Of a stretch of DNA of 64,000 bases, positions 18,601 to 26,592 are shown one piece after another. Source of the stretch: Pseudomonas psychrophila HA-4 (GTDB lineage Bacteria; Pseudomonadota; Gammaproteobacteria; Pseudomonadales; Pseudomonadaceae); the NCBI RefSeq assembly GCF_000282975.1, contig NZ_ALJC01000114.1, positions 49,736 to 113,735 of the forward strand, in the 5' to 3' direction. The notes under the pieces are model-generated. The model ran no database searches. It was not told the origin of the DNA and saw only the letters and a list, made by a program, of their open reading frames with translations. Position 1 is the first letter of the stretch. Every line of letters starts with the position of its first letter. A program made the position numbers and the translations under genes.

Positions 18601-18849
18601 GAGCCAGTCGCTGAAGTGGTTGTGGCTGAAGCCGCAGTGATCGAGACAGCCGTTGTGGCACAACCGGCTCCGGTTGAAGTGGTCGAAACCACTGAAGTGG
18701 TGGTAGCAGCGCCGGTTGTCAGCGCACCGAGCAACGGTCGCGCGCCTAACGACCCGCGTGAAGTACGCCGTCGCAAGCGTGAAGCTGAAGCAGCCGCCGC
18801 TAAAGCAGCAGCCACGGAACAGGAACACGAGTCTAAACCCCTCGCCTAA
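15637..18849 (+). CDS. rne: Ribonuclease E
   Basis: 1070 aa. The catalytic half (to about 500) has the MKRMLINATQPEE start, an S1 domain (KGRITRIEPSLEAAFVDFGSERHGFLP), the DNase I-like domain with the Mg-binding Asp residues in VSIDINSAR and IVIDFIDM, and the Zn-link CPRCNGTG. After about residue 530 the protein is low complexity: an Arg/Glu/Pro block (about 590-770) made of repeated APREER-type units, then a Pro/Val/Glu/Ala repeat tail ending in a basic patch. This disordered C-terminus is the degradosome scaffold and RNA-binding region. Start is preceded by the long leader; a strong terminator follows. Confidence 0.98.
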   Translation: MKRMLINATQPEELRVALVDGQRLYDLDIESGAREQKKANIYKGRITRIEPSLEAAFVDFGSERHGFLPLKEISREYFKKAPEGRVNIKDVLSEGQEVIVQVEKEERGNKGAALTTFISLAGRYLVLMPNNPRAGGISRRIEGEERNELREALNGLIAPADMGLIVRTAGLGRSSEEMQWDLDYLLQLWTAIKEASLDRSAPFLIYQESNVIIRAIRDYLRQDIGEVLIDSVEAQDEALTFIRQVMPQYASKIKLYEDSVPLFNRFQIESQIETAFQRVVELPSGGSIVIDPTEALVSIDINSARATKGSDIEETALQTNLEAAEEIARQLRLRDIGGLIVIDFIDMTPAKNQRAVEEKVRECLEADRARVQVGRISRFGLLEMSRQRLRPSLGESSGIVCPRCNGTGIIRDVESLSLAILRLIEEEALKDRTAEVRAQVPIPVAAFLLNEKRNSITKIELRTRARIVILPNDHLETPHFEVQRLRDDSPEAHTNQSSYEIAAAAAEVEEVQPAAATRTLVRQEAAVKTAPARTSAPVPTEVAAPVAAPAPTVSEPSLFKGLVKSLVSLFASKEEPAAPAVVEKPVATERPARNEERRNGRQQSRNRNGRRDEERKPREERAPREERAPREERAPREVREPREEAPAVAAVREERAPRPPREERAPRAPREDRKPRGEGREERVRELREPLDAVPAVAAAAAVVTEEERPARAPREERQPRAPREERAPRETQAAATAEDEEALSTDEQSQDDTQDSAEGDRPRRRSRGQRRRSNRRERQRDANGNVIEGSEENSEEANAENAAAAPQVAAEHVAEQQAVHTQAISAPAEAQANEQAERATQAIQESAPAETVAAVEAQTTEVAIVPTPAVEAPVVETTVVEAPVVEATTPVEAIKAPEVEVPAVQAEPEVKAAAEPAPVVETPVIAAPEPVIEAVVEAPAVEAPREEAPVIETPVVEKAPEHVKEARVVREPIAEPAIIEAVPAPVAEPVAEVVVAEAAVIETAVVAQPAPVEVVETTEVVVAAPVVSAPSNGRAPNDPREVRRRKREAEAAAAKAAATEQEHESKPLA

Positions 18850-18863
18850 TTCCGCCGGCCACT

Positions 18864-18903
18864 AAAAAGCCCCGCCAGTTCTGAACTGGCGGGGCTTTTT
18901 TTT
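18864..18903 (+). terminator. Strong bidirectional terminator after rne
   Basis: A nearly uninterrupted GC-rich stem (AAAAAGCCCCGCCAGT / ACTGGCGGGGCTTTTT) is followed by a T-run on the + strand; the minus strand also ends in five T. It closes rne and can close the leftward hrpK operon. It also marks the left edge of the T3SS island. Confidence 0.93.
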
Positions 18904-19022
18904 GCTCGCAAAAACAACGCTATCCTCCGGCATATGGGGCGCCATAGGTATCTACACAAGGTTAGAAGGCAGCTCCTGCGAAAGTTTTGAGACGAAGCCA
19001 GCCTTGTACTGAAAGATCCCTG

Positions 19023-19832
19023 TTATTGCCCTGCCCCCCACGGCGGCGGCAGCATTGAGCGGTGGCTACGGCTTGAACCTGCAGAGGTCGGTGACGCGTC
19101 CGCAAAAGCGACCAGTTGGAAGAACGGCTGCTGCGCCAACGCATTGCTCTGCCCGGCAGACCCGGTTCTGTCGCTGGTGTGTTCATTTCGATAAGACGCG
19201 AACTGCCAATGCTGCGGCGCGACATCAGAGGCTGGGCGATGGCTGCTTGGCGTAATCCCTGCACCGCGAAGTTCGTTCTCGATACTGATCAGCATGCCGC
19301 GCATTTTCCCCATGTATTGCGGGCTGTAAGTGTTATCGGGCCGATCAGGCTTAGCGTAGATCGTAAACTGCGCACCCATTGCAACCCGCTGCTGCTCAGG
19401 CGACATACTCGCGCTGATGCGACTCATGTCCGTCACTTTCCACTTGTCGACTGGGCCGTCCTCAGCCTGCAACAGTTTGCCGATGGCATTGAACGCGTTG
19501 GCGACATGCTGTGGCGCCACGCTGATATGGATTTTGTCACCGGCATAGTCTCCCTGGCTTTTCGCCGCCACCCGGTCCATGTGGATAAACGCATCTTGAC
19601 CCGTTGCAGCCGCTTGGTTGAATGCACTCCAGCCACTGTGGGTCTGGCCCCGAGCGCTCAAGGCAACATCATAGGTCGGCGCCCCGTGATTCAAGGCAAA
19701 ACGCGTTTGCGTATTGGCTGCCACTTCGCCTTTTTGCATACGCTGCAGTTCAACGCCGGCATTTTTTCTGGGCGGCGGCATGGGCGCCAGTGTGTTCAAG
19801 GACAAACCAAGTTTAGGTCTGATTCCGCGCAT
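19023..19832 (-). CDS. hopAI1: HopAI1/SpvC/OspF-family phosphothreonine lyase effector
   Basis: 269 aa. The family removes phosphate from the pThr-X-pTyr loop of MAP kinases by beta-elimination, irreversibly. All hallmark blocks are present: GDKIHISV (K100, H102), PVDKWKVTDM (K132), QRVAMGAQFTIYAKPD (R149, Y159) and SYRNE (R215), matching the catalytic/phosphate-binding residues of Salmonella SpvC. The N-terminus RPKLGLSL is a MAPK docking (D) motif as in SpvC (RPNLNLNI). A tail of about 25 residues beyond the SpvC end is Ser/Pro-rich. It is the last gene behind hrpK; no good hrp box of its own was seen. Symbol is by family resemblance. Confidence 0.95.
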   Translation of the reverse strand: MRGIRPKLGLSLNTLAPMPPPRKNAGVELQRMQKGEVAANTQTRFALNHGAPTYDVALSARGQTHSGWSAFNQAAATGQDAFIHMDRVAAKSQGDYAGDKIHISVAPQHVANAFNAIGKLLQAEDGPVDKWKVTDMSRISASMSPEQQRVAMGAQFTIYAKPDRPDNTYSPQYMGKMRGMLISIENELRGAGITPSSHRPASDVAPQHWQFASYRNEHTSDRTGSAGQSNALAQQPFFQLVAFADASPTSAGSSRSHRSMLPPPWGAGQ

Positions 19833-19892
19833 ATCTGTTTACCCGTCAGTAGGAAGTGGGCAAATGCCCTATGTTTCATTTACACCCACAAG

Positions 19893-21296
19893 TCAGACAT
19901 CTGACTCGCCTTGCGGGCCATTGCTTCGCCCAGGGCGTTGGCGAAATTGATTAGCCAACCCGGCAACCGAATCAGCCCCCCGCTCGGCCGCCGTTCCTAG
20001 GCCCAAATGACCGCTCATAGCACTCAGCCCTTGCAGCGAACCAGACAACACGCCACCTGCGGCTTTGACCCCACTTGCTAGCGCCTCCCCGGCCGAGGCC
20101 GCCATACTCGAGGCTTTCGGCGGGAGGTCATGTTGCAGCGCGTGGGCCGCTGCTTCGCTGGCAGGGTCGGTCACTACGCCAATTGCCCCGTAAGCACCAA
20201 AGGACACGGCTGACAGGGCAACGTTGGCAGCCGCGTCAGCAGCAGCGATCGCGGCCGGTGGCAGTCCGGCGTTGGCCGCTGCGTGCTTGACCGTGCTACG
20301 GGCGAAGGTCTGCACCGCGCCCCCGCCGCCAAGCGCCAGGGCGTTGGCGGCCAAACTCGTGGCCGAAATAGCCTTGCCGAATGACTTCACCGTGTCGGTC
20401 AGGATGTCCACTGGCAACTTGGCCAGGCGCTTGCCGCCATTGATCAGCGGGTCTCGCGCGGGGCTGCAATCCCTCAAGGTTTCATACTGCTTTTTCCAGT
20501 CCTGACGCCCGAACAGGTACTCAGGCCCGGCACGGTGGGCGCTCATATCAAATTTGCGTTGCGTGACGGCATAACCCGCCCCCGCCAACATGCCCCCGGC
20601 CGACGACAGCGCCGTGTCTGCGGCAGCGGCAGTCTTAGGGCCTTTGGTGGCAGTCAGCGTCGTCGCCACCAGGCCACGCACCACATTGCGCAGGGTGAAC
20701 GTCTGGTTGGCAACGACCGCTTCTAGGGTGCGACTGCCCAGCGTGGCGTTGCTGCGCGCAGCCTTGGCTTCTTGCATCACCGGCTCCAGCACCTCGTCCG
20801 GGGCCTTGAGCCAAAATGTGTCGTGGGTAGCCCGCGCCAGCACTCCAGAGGCCACCGCATCTACCGCGCCCGACATCGAACCGGCCACAAAACCGGTGTA
20901 CGCAGCACTCTCGGCAGCCTTGGCGGTAATGTCCGGAACTCTGTCGAGCAGCACAGACGCCACGGCGAACGGTGTTGAACCAATCGCCCCCTGAATCGGT
21001 AAGGTCACTCGGTCCATGCGGGTTGCCTTGTCCAGCAGGCGCTCAACGTCCGCCGCCGTCTGCCCCATTGCCTGCAATTGGGTCGCGCGGTCTTTGACCA
21101 ATGCCGCCAGTGCAGGCTTGTTCTGCGGCGTTTCGTGAGGCGCAAAGATATCGCCCAGCGCATGCTCCAGGTCATGCAACACCTGCGGATCATTAACGCC
21201 GCTGACAGCCGCTGCACCTGCAGCAGTGTGCTCAGCCTGAAACGACAGCTCAGGCAGCACCGGCGGACGCGAATCGATTCTGGGTGGGTAACTCAT
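19893..21296 (-). CDS. hopAA1: HopAA1-family type III effector
   Basis: 467 aa, close to the P. syringae HopAA1 length (about 486). Shared blocks, from memory of HopAA1: a GAIGSTPFAVASVLL segment (HopAA1 GALRATPFAMASLLQ), the SMSGAVD...ARATHDTFWL stretch, GGKRLAKLPVDILTDTV followed by SATSLAANALALGGG, and a C-terminal LANQFRQRP (HopAA1 NNLRQRP). HopAA1 belongs to the conserved effector locus of P. syringae and acts redundantly in suppressing plant defence. Shine-Dalgarno AAGAAGG precedes the ATG. It lies 38 nt after the transglycosylase gene, so it is read from the hrpK hrp box. Confidence 0.9.
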   Translation of the reverse strand: MSYPPRIDSRPPVLPELSFQAEHTAAGAAAVSGVNDPQVLHDLEHALGDIFAPHETPQNKPALAALVKDRATQLQAMGQTAADVERLLDKATRMDRVTLPIQGAIGSTPFAVASVLLDRVPDITAKAAESAAYTGFVAGSMSGAVDAVASGVLARATHDTFWLKAPDEVLEPVMQEAKAARSNATLGSRTLEAVVANQTFTLRNVVRGLVATTLTATKGPKTAAAADTALSSAGGMLAGAGYAVTQRKFDMSAHRAGPEYLFGRQDWKKQYETLRDCSPARDPLINGGKRLAKLPVDILTDTVKSFGKAISATSLAANALALGGGGAVQTFARSTVKHAAANAGLPPAAIAAADAAANVALSAVSFGAYGAIGVVTDPASEAAAHALQHDLPPKASSMAASAGEALASGVKAAGGVLSGSLQGLSAMSGHLGLGTAAERGADSVAGLANQFRQRPGRSNGPQGESDV

Positions 21297-21334
21297 AGTT
21301 ATGACCTTCTTGTCTGAAAATGCTTGCGCGCTGG

Positions 21335-22267
21335 TTACGCCGGCAATTGCCCTTTGCCACTGCCAATGATCTCGGCAAATCTCAATACATTGGCCGCGTA
21401 TTGCGGGTCGCCCACACCGCCGGTGTCTGCCAGGTTGTTGACGTTGACCTTGTCTGGCCCCGAGTTGTACGCACGTAATCCGGCGCCGATGTTGTTGCCG
21501 AACGCCTTGCTTTGATCTCGCAGGTACAGTGCGCCCGCCATGATGTTGTCGTGGGCGTTGTTAACGTTGGCGTTACCCAAGAGTGCTGGGTTGTTGCGTT
21601 TGAGTTCAGCAAAGGTGTCGGCGTTGACCTGCATCAAACCGGCGTCAGTCTTGCCGTTGACGTTGGTTGAATCGGCCCCCAAATTGCCCCGGGACTCAGC
21701 CCAGATTTGCCCGGCGATCACTTTCGCTGGCATGCCCGTGGCCTTGGCCGCCTCCTGAATGTCGGCGCGATAGGGTTCCAGCGCCGGTGGCAAATGCAGT
21801 TCGTCACCGGCGCTTAAACCGGGACTACCCGACACTGCACTGGCAGGTGAACTGGCCGCAGCCGGGCTCGCAGATGCAGCCGCCGGGCTAGGCGACGCGC
21901 CAGCCGGTTTGGCAGCCGACACCGGTGCGCTAGCCTTGGTGCTGCCTTCGTCTTTGTGTTGCAGCGACTGCAAAAACTGCATGATCGCCTTCATGATCAC
22001 GTCCATGAACTGCTTGAGCGGGTCAGCCTGACCGGATGCACTCGCAGGGTCTGCCGATTGGGTCCGGGCCGGGTCAGCCGATGTCGATGAAGCCGGGTCA
22101 GAAGGCGACGCAAAATTGACCGGCTTCTGATCAGAGCCCGCAGCCCGCACTGCACTGCTTGCGTCGTGGCCTTCTACCGGGTGTTCCTTCGAAGGCTGAA
22201 GGCCAGACTCAACAGCTGCTTCCAGCTCATGCAGGGCGGTACGGATAGATGAGAGAGAAACATTCAT
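21335..22267 (-). CDS. hrpH: Harpin-like lytic transglycosylase (HrpH/HopP1 type)
   Basis: 310 aa from ATG at 22267 (AGGAG 7 nt upstream). The first 150 residues are Ser/Ala/Pro-rich with no Cys and contain a short amphipathic stretch LKQFMDVIMKAIMQFLQSLQ, a layout like harpin-associated P. syringae proteins. Residues about 158-300 are an SLT lytic transglycosylase domain: catalytic Glu in IWAESRGN (E191), AGLMQVNADTF and LRAYNSGP. Such T3SS transglycosylases open the peptidoglycan for the secretion channel and may also be secreted. HrpH and HopP1 share this plan; I cannot choose between them without alignment. It is second in the hrpK operon. Confidence 0.8.
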   Translation of the reverse strand: MNVSLSSIRTALHELEAAVESGLQPSKEHPVEGHDASSAVRAAGSDQKPVNFASPSDPASSTSADPARTQSADPASASGQADPLKQFMDVIMKAIMQFLQSLQHKDEGSTKASAPVSAAKPAGASPSPAAASASPAAASSPASAVSGSPGLSAGDELHLPPALEPYRADIQEAAKATGMPAKVIAGQIWAESRGNLGADSTNVNGKTDAGLMQVNADTFAELKRNNPALLGNANVNNAHDNIMAGALYLRDQSKAFGNNIGAGLRAYNSGPDKVNVNNLADTGGVGDPQYAANVLRFAEIIGSGKGQLPA

Positions 22268-22312
22268 TGCAGGACTCCTGGGTCGCACAGTTCAAGGGTT
22301 GAGTGGTTGCAA

Positions 22313-24604
22313 TCAATGCGGTCGCGGGATGCCGAATTGATCCAGAGTCGGGTCGACGTTATGGTCGAAGTGCTTGGCCGCGGCATGCTTCTGGACCGCA
22401 GCAATAATTGCCGCAATCCCCAACCCCAGGCTGAGCACGGCATCAACCGCCCATCCCACAGGGCCTGCCGCCACACCGATGGTGGACGCCACCGCAGCGC
22501 CTGCTGCCTCAGCGCCCACAGCGGCACCGATACGAATCGCTGCCCCCGCCGCCAGACGGCCAAGCCCGGCAGAGGCTTCACGACCGGCCAGTTTGCGTAC
22601 CACATCGACCCCGTCCTTGAGCCCCGAAATACTGTCTTTGGTGTCGTCGTAGGTGTCTTTGACTTGCTGCGCCTTTTGCGTGGCCGTCATCGCCAGCACC
22701 GCCGTGGCACCTGAATCACCGTTGGCCACTTTGTCGAGAAAGCTGCGACCTGCCTTGGACTGCACCAGCTCATTGGCGGTGGAGTGCTCAACATTCGCTT
22801 GCTGACGCTGCAAAAAGTCATCCGGCAATACGTCCTCGTACGCGGATTTCTGCACCTCTACGCGTTGCAGGGCCTGGCTGGCGTCAGCCTTTTTCTGCCC
22901 CAATAACTGATGCAGCTCGCCGCCGTTGGTGAAGTTGGCCTGATAGGCGTCTTGCAACGTTTTTTGCACCGCAGGTTGATTACCCACCACCTGCTGCGCG
23001 GTAGGCACCTTGACGTTCGGCCCCAACAGATCGCGCTGCAATTGCAATTGAGCCGACAGGCCATTGAGTGCGCCGCTGTAGTCGGGAGCCGCAGCGCCCT
23101 TGCCCTGATTTTTTTCAGCGGTGCTCATGTCGTTACGCAAGGCCTGGCCGTTGTTGACCTTCTGCATCTGGTCATACACCGCTGTTTTCAGGGCCGGATC
23201 ACTGGCGACCAAGGCTCTTTCCTGGCTCGGCACCGCCTGTTGCAGGTACGCCTGCACATCGGGATCGCTTTGCAACTGACCGATTTTCTCGGCCAATGCC
23301 GCTTCTGTGTCACCGGTTTTGCGCAGATCACTGCCCGCATCCACGCTCTGTTTGGTCTGCTGCAACTTGACCATGACCGCGGCTTTCTGCGCACCGGTGT
23401 AGTTCTGCGGATGGTCGAAGACATCCGTGCCTAGCTTGCTGATATCGGTTGAAGACACCGCATTGATCGTCGCGGCATCACTGAGCATGCTGGCAAATTC
23501 ACCCCCATTGGTCGGCGCCTGCTTCTTGATCCAGCTGTCAATATTCCCGGAATTGAACAAACCATCCGGGCTATGGGCAGCCAACGCTCGACCGGACAAA
23601 CCGCCCTGATCCAGTTGGTTAAAGAAGCCGGGCTGCGACCACGTTTTCGCCGCCTGACGCAACGCGCCCGACAACCCGGGGTTGCTGTTTTGCAACGCCG
23701 CCAAACCCGCCTGATCGGTTAGCCCATTAACGTTGGTCTGCTGACTCGCACCCGCACTGTGCGCAGGGTCCGCCGCCACGGTGAGGTAACTATTGGCCCG
23801 CATCAGCGCGGCAGACGTGACCATTTGCAACGACTGCGCATCGGCATTCGGATTACTTTTTCGGTAGTCAGCCAGGTCTTTATCGCCCGCGTCTGCCGCG
23901 CTTTGGCTTTGGCTGACAAATCGGCTCAGGTCCTTGTTATTGATAATGCCGTCGGCCTTGGGGTTGATGGCAGTGTCAATCGCATTCTTCAACGCCGGGT
24001 TAGCATTGATGAACGCCATCGCCTGGGCGCCATTGGCCCCGCCTTCCTGAGCCATTTGCGCCGCCGCGATGGGCCGGTTGAGTTCTTTTTCAGCTTGCAG
24101 TTGCTGATCCGCTGGCAAGTTCGCCACCATCGGCGCCCACTTTTTCAGGGCCTGGGGCGACGAATACTTAGAATCATCCAGAAACGCACCATCGGCACTG
24201 GCCGCAGGCACCGGGGTGGCGGCGGGGTCCGCAGGGCTGGCGGCTGGAGCAGCAACGGGCGTAACCGGCGCCGCAGCACTGGCAGGAGCAGGCGCATCAG
24301 CAGGGGCTGCGGTCGGTGATGCGGTCGGATTGAAAAGCCGGCTCATCAACTGATCAAACTGGTCTTTAAGCGAAGACGCGTTGCTTTCAATCTCCTTTTC
24401 GAGCTTGTCCATCCCGGCCTGCGCATCGTCCATTTGCTTGTTCACTTGATCCATGAACGTCAACGGTCGCGACACAACGCCAAATTGCACGATGTTGCCC
24501 GTTGCTGGGGCCTCTTTCGGGTCTTGCGACGCTGGCGCGGCCTGGGGTTCTGCACCCGAAACCGCAGAACCGTTGCCGGATAAAGGAGAGCTGGAAATGC
24601 GCAT
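22313..24604 (-). CDS. hrpK: HrpK-family putative type III translocator
   Basis: 763 aa, the usual HrpK size, and in the standard place next to hrpL. The protein is Ala/Gln/Asp-rich, without Cys, with a Pro/Ala linker at about 95-135 and long helical segments. A C-terminal hydrophobic stretch (residues about 695-745, AAVGAEAAGAAVASTIGVAAGPVGWAVDAVLSLGLGIAAIIAA) could insert in host membranes, fitting a translocator role proposed for HrpK1. First gene of a four-gene leftward operon; its hrp box lies 35-63 nt upstream of the start. The assignment rests on position, length and character. Confidence 0.85.
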   Translation of the reverse strand: MRISSSPLSGNGSAVSGAEPQAAPASQDPKEAPATGNIVQFGVVSRPLTFMDQVNKQMDDAQAGMDKLEKEIESNASSLKDQFDQLMSRLFNPTASPTAAPADAPAPASAAAPVTPVAAPAASPADPAATPVPAASADGAFLDDSKYSSPQALKKWAPMVANLPADQQLQAEKELNRPIAAAQMAQEGGANGAQAMAFINANPALKNAIDTAINPKADGIINNKDLSRFVSQSQSAADAGDKDLADYRKSNPNADAQSLQMVTSAALMRANSYLTVAADPAHSAGASQQTNVNGLTDQAGLAALQNSNPGLSGALRQAAKTWSQPGFFNQLDQGGLSGRALAAHSPDGLFNSGNIDSWIKKQAPTNGGEFASMLSDAATINAVSSTDISKLGTDVFDHPQNYTGAQKAAVMVKLQQTKQSVDAGSDLRKTGDTEAALAEKIGQLQSDPDVQAYLQQAVPSQERALVASDPALKTAVYDQMQKVNNGQALRNDMSTAEKNQGKGAAAPDYSGALNGLSAQLQLQRDLLGPNVKVPTAQQVVGNQPAVQKTLQDAYQANFTNGGELHQLLGQKKADASQALQRVEVQKSAYEDVLPDDFLQRQQANVEHSTANELVQSKAGRSFLDKVANGDSGATAVLAMTATQKAQQVKDTYDDTKDSISGLKDGVDVVRKLAGREASAGLGRLAAGAAIRIGAAVGAEAAGAAVASTIGVAAGPVGWAVDAVLSLGLGIAAIIAAVQKHAAAKHFDHNVDPTLDQFGIPRPH

Positions 24605-24638
24605 AAGGTCGCCATGATTGTCAGTTGGACGTCATTAA

Positions 24639-24667
24639 TGCGTGGCAAAAGACCGTCAGGCAGTTCC
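24639..24667 (-). promoter_or_regulatory. hrp box for the hrpK operon
   Basis: On the minus strand the sequence reads GGAACT-N16-CCACGCA, one mismatch in the last base of the GGAACC element. It lies between hrpL and hrpK, 35 nt from the hrpK ATG, so HrpL can drive hrpK, hrpH-like, hopAA1 and hopAI1. Confidence 0.85.
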
Positions 24668-24696
24668 GTCCTGCGCTGTAATATTTCGTCATAAAG

Positions 24697-25233
24697 TTAG
24701 AAGCTGCCGGCCAACCGCCAACGCAATTGCTCACGCGCGCGCGACAGGCGTGAGCGCACCGTGCCAATCGGCACGCCCAACGCGGTGGCCGTGTCCAAAT
24801 AATTGCCTTCCATCTCCAGCGACACCCGAATCACTTCCTGCATGTTTAGCGGCAAGGTGGCAATCGCACGAAAGGCACGCAGCAACTGACGTCGCCCGTC
24901 CACCTCGGCAAACACATCACTGTTATCGCTGATGTCGAGCACGTCGCACTCTTCAAGGTCTTTTTGCAGCGGCTGGCTGTACAGGCGCCTGAAGTGGCTG
25001 CGAATCAGGTTCATCGCAATCCCGCATAACCAGGTCAGCAGCAGCGAGTCATTACGAAATTTGTGCGCGTTGCGCAGCGCTTCAAGAAACGTGCACTGCA
25101 CCAGGTCTTCAACATCATCCGGGTTCATGACTTTGCCGCGAATAAACAGCCGCACTTTGTGCATCAGTGCGGCGTCGAACTCACGAAAGAGGGAAAGACG
25201 GCCGGTACACGTACTCGAATCGACTGCACACAT
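24697..25233 (-). CDS. hrpL: ECF sigma factor HrpL
   Basis: 178 aa. Region 2 spans DVEDLVQCTFLEALRNAHKFRNDSLLLTWLCGIAMNLIRSHFRR, the typical ECF sigma-2 core; region 4 is the C-terminal helix-turn-helix VSLEMEGNYLDTATALGVPIGTVRSRLSRAREQL. HrpL directs RNA polymerase to hrp boxes, six of which are found in this window. An AAGGG Shine-Dalgarno lies 8 nt before the ATG. Placed divergently from hrpJ exactly as in P. syringae. Its promoter carries a sigma-54 signature. Confidence 0.96.
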   Translation of the reverse strand: MCAVDSSTCTGRLSLFREFDAALMHKVRLFIRGKVMNPDDVEDLVQCTFLEALRNAHKFRNDSLLLTWLCGIAMNLIRSHFRRLYSQPLQKDLEECDVLDISDNSDVFAEVDGRRQLLRAFRAIATLPLNMQEVIRVSLEMEGNYLDTATALGVPIGTVRSRLSRAREQLRWRLAGSF

Positions 25234-25268
25234 GGGGATGACCCTTTCAGATGATGTGCAGGCAATAG

Positions 25269-25285
25269 AGCGATATGTATGCCAA
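25269..25285 (-). promoter_or_regulatory. Sigma-54 promoter of hrpL
   Basis: The minus strand reads TTGGCATACATATCGC, with the invariant GG (-24) and GC (-12) exactly 10 nt apart. The predicted start, about 25258, gives a leader of about 25 nt. This matches HrpS-plus-RpoN control of hrpL in P. syringae. The upstream AT-rich stretch (25300-25345) could hold the IHF or activator site; none was pinned down. Confidence 0.85.
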
Positions 25286-25418
25286 GCCTTAGCAGGCTTT
25301 AACCTTATGATTTATATGATCATTTTTATTAACCCTGAAAAAATCATGCAACTTCCTGCACAAGACCTTACGAACGCCCCCTTCAATCTTGCACACATTT
25401 TTGCGCCGCTTTGGTGAT

Positions 25419-25446
25419 GGAACCGCTCAGCTGAAACGCCCACTCA
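25419..25446 (+). promoter_or_regulatory. hrp box for the hrpJ-hrcU operon
   Basis: GGAACC-N15-CCACTCA, a perfect match to the hrp box consensus, 31 nt before the hrpJ ATG. It is the only promoter-like site seen for the next 12.7 kb of overlapping genes. Confidence 0.95.
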
Positions 25447-25476
25447 CTGATCAAGCCCCCAGCATCAGTGCGCGCC

Positions 25477-26592
25477 ATGAAAATCTCTGCCTTCAACCCC
25501 GTGGGTGCTATCCAGCCGGTTTCGCCGGTATCAGTTCGGCCTGAGCTCGCGAACGCGCAGATGGCTCCGCTGATTGCCAACGATCAGGGCACCACGCCAC
25601 AACAGGTCGCTCGGTTTACCTCGGCCCTCATCCAACAAAGCAAAACCTTAAGCCAGCGGGACTTGATCATCAGCAGCACGGCCTTGCAGTCAAAGGCCAT
25701 CAAGCTGGGCGAGCTGTATCAATTACTGATGGGCAGCCAGGACCAGCATCTGGACGCCGCGGTGCGTAACCTGCGCCGCGAACTTATGCTTCAGGCCGCC
25801 AACACACGTGTTATGGACGTGGTCCTGAACGCTGCGGGAGGCGACGCGGCAAGAGCCCATGTAATGCTCCAGGCTGCCGCACGCCAAGCTGATAACGAAG
25901 GGGCCAGCGACGAATATCAGTTGCTGGCGCGGCAGTTGAAGGTGTTGCGTCATCAACAAGGCGGGCGGGCCCGCGCCGGTATCAACACCGCCCGCGCCAT
26001 TGCCCGCTCCAGCCTCAACCCGCGGCGCCGACAAACCCTGCGCGACCTCTACTACACCGGCGTTGTAGGCCAACACAGTATTGCTGGCCTGATCGACAAC
26101 CTGCTCGGCCAGGACGGTGATGAGCACCCGTTCGAACCGACGCTGCGCGACCTGCGCAGCGCCATTGCTGACGACCTCGCAGCCTTCACCCCGTCCAGCA
26201 CCCGGCAACACTTGCGCACGCTCATGCACGGCCTTAATACCGCACGCCATGTCGCGACCCTGTTGCACACCTGCGAGCACTTATTGGGCCGCATGCGCAG
26301 CAAAAATCCGACCTTGCAGATCAATGCACCGACGTTTCTCAAGCACCTGCTGGCCCTCTCAGGCAATGGCATGCACCTGCATGACACGCTGCAACTGGCG
26401 CAGTTCATCGGTGGCCCCCAGCTCAAGCATCAACTGTCATTCCTTAACGGCCTACGGCCGATGCTGCAACAACTGCCCATCGTGCTGTGGAAAGACCTCA
26501 AGGCGCGGCAAAACGCGCTGGGCAATCTGCTGACGTTGATGGCCGAGCTGACCCAGCAAGAGCAAAACCTGGCCAGGGGAAAACCTGCCTGA
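25477..26592 (+). CDS. hrpJ: T3SS gatekeeper HrpJ (SctW)
   Basis: 371 aa from ATG at 25477; a GTG at 25468 in the same frame is possible and neither has a clear Shine-Dalgarno. It is mostly helical with no Cys in the N-terminal half, as expected for SctW/YopN-TyeA-type gatekeepers, which control the order of translocator and effector export at the channel entrance. It is first in the operon, directly behind a perfect hrp box, and its TGA overlaps the hrcV ATG. Identification combines position, size and the SctW-like stretch LDAAVRNLRRELMLQ near residue 90. Confidence 0.9.
   Translation: MKISAFNPVGAIQPVSPVSVRPELANAQMAPLIANDQGTTPQQVARFTSALIQQSKTLSQRDLIISSTALQSKAIKLGELYQLLMGSQDQHLDAAVRNLRRELMLQAANTRVMDVVLNAAGGDAARAHVMLQAAARQADNEGASDEYQLLARQLKVLRHQQGGRARAGINTARAIARSSLNPRRRQTLRDLYYTGVVGQHSIAGLIDNLLGQDGDEHPFEPTLRDLRSAIADDLAAFTPSSTRQHLRTLMHGLNTARHVATLLHTCEHLLGRMRSKNPTLQINAPTFLKHLLALSGNGMHLHDTLQLAQFIGGPQLKHQLSFLNGLRPMLQQLPIVLWKDLKARQNALGNLLTLMAELTQQEQNLARGKPA

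Noticed and set aside
16726..18828. 700-codon open frame antisense to rne
   Set aside because: It mirrors the repetitive, GC-biased rne coding sequence; its composition is a shadow of Arg/Glu/Ala codons and has no family resemblance.
19845..19880. Possible hrp box directly upstream of the HopAI1-like gene
   Set aside because: A CCAC element is present on the minus strand, but the partner is TGAAAC at a 13-nt spacing; both elements and spacing miss the consensus, and the gene is readily served from the hrpK box.
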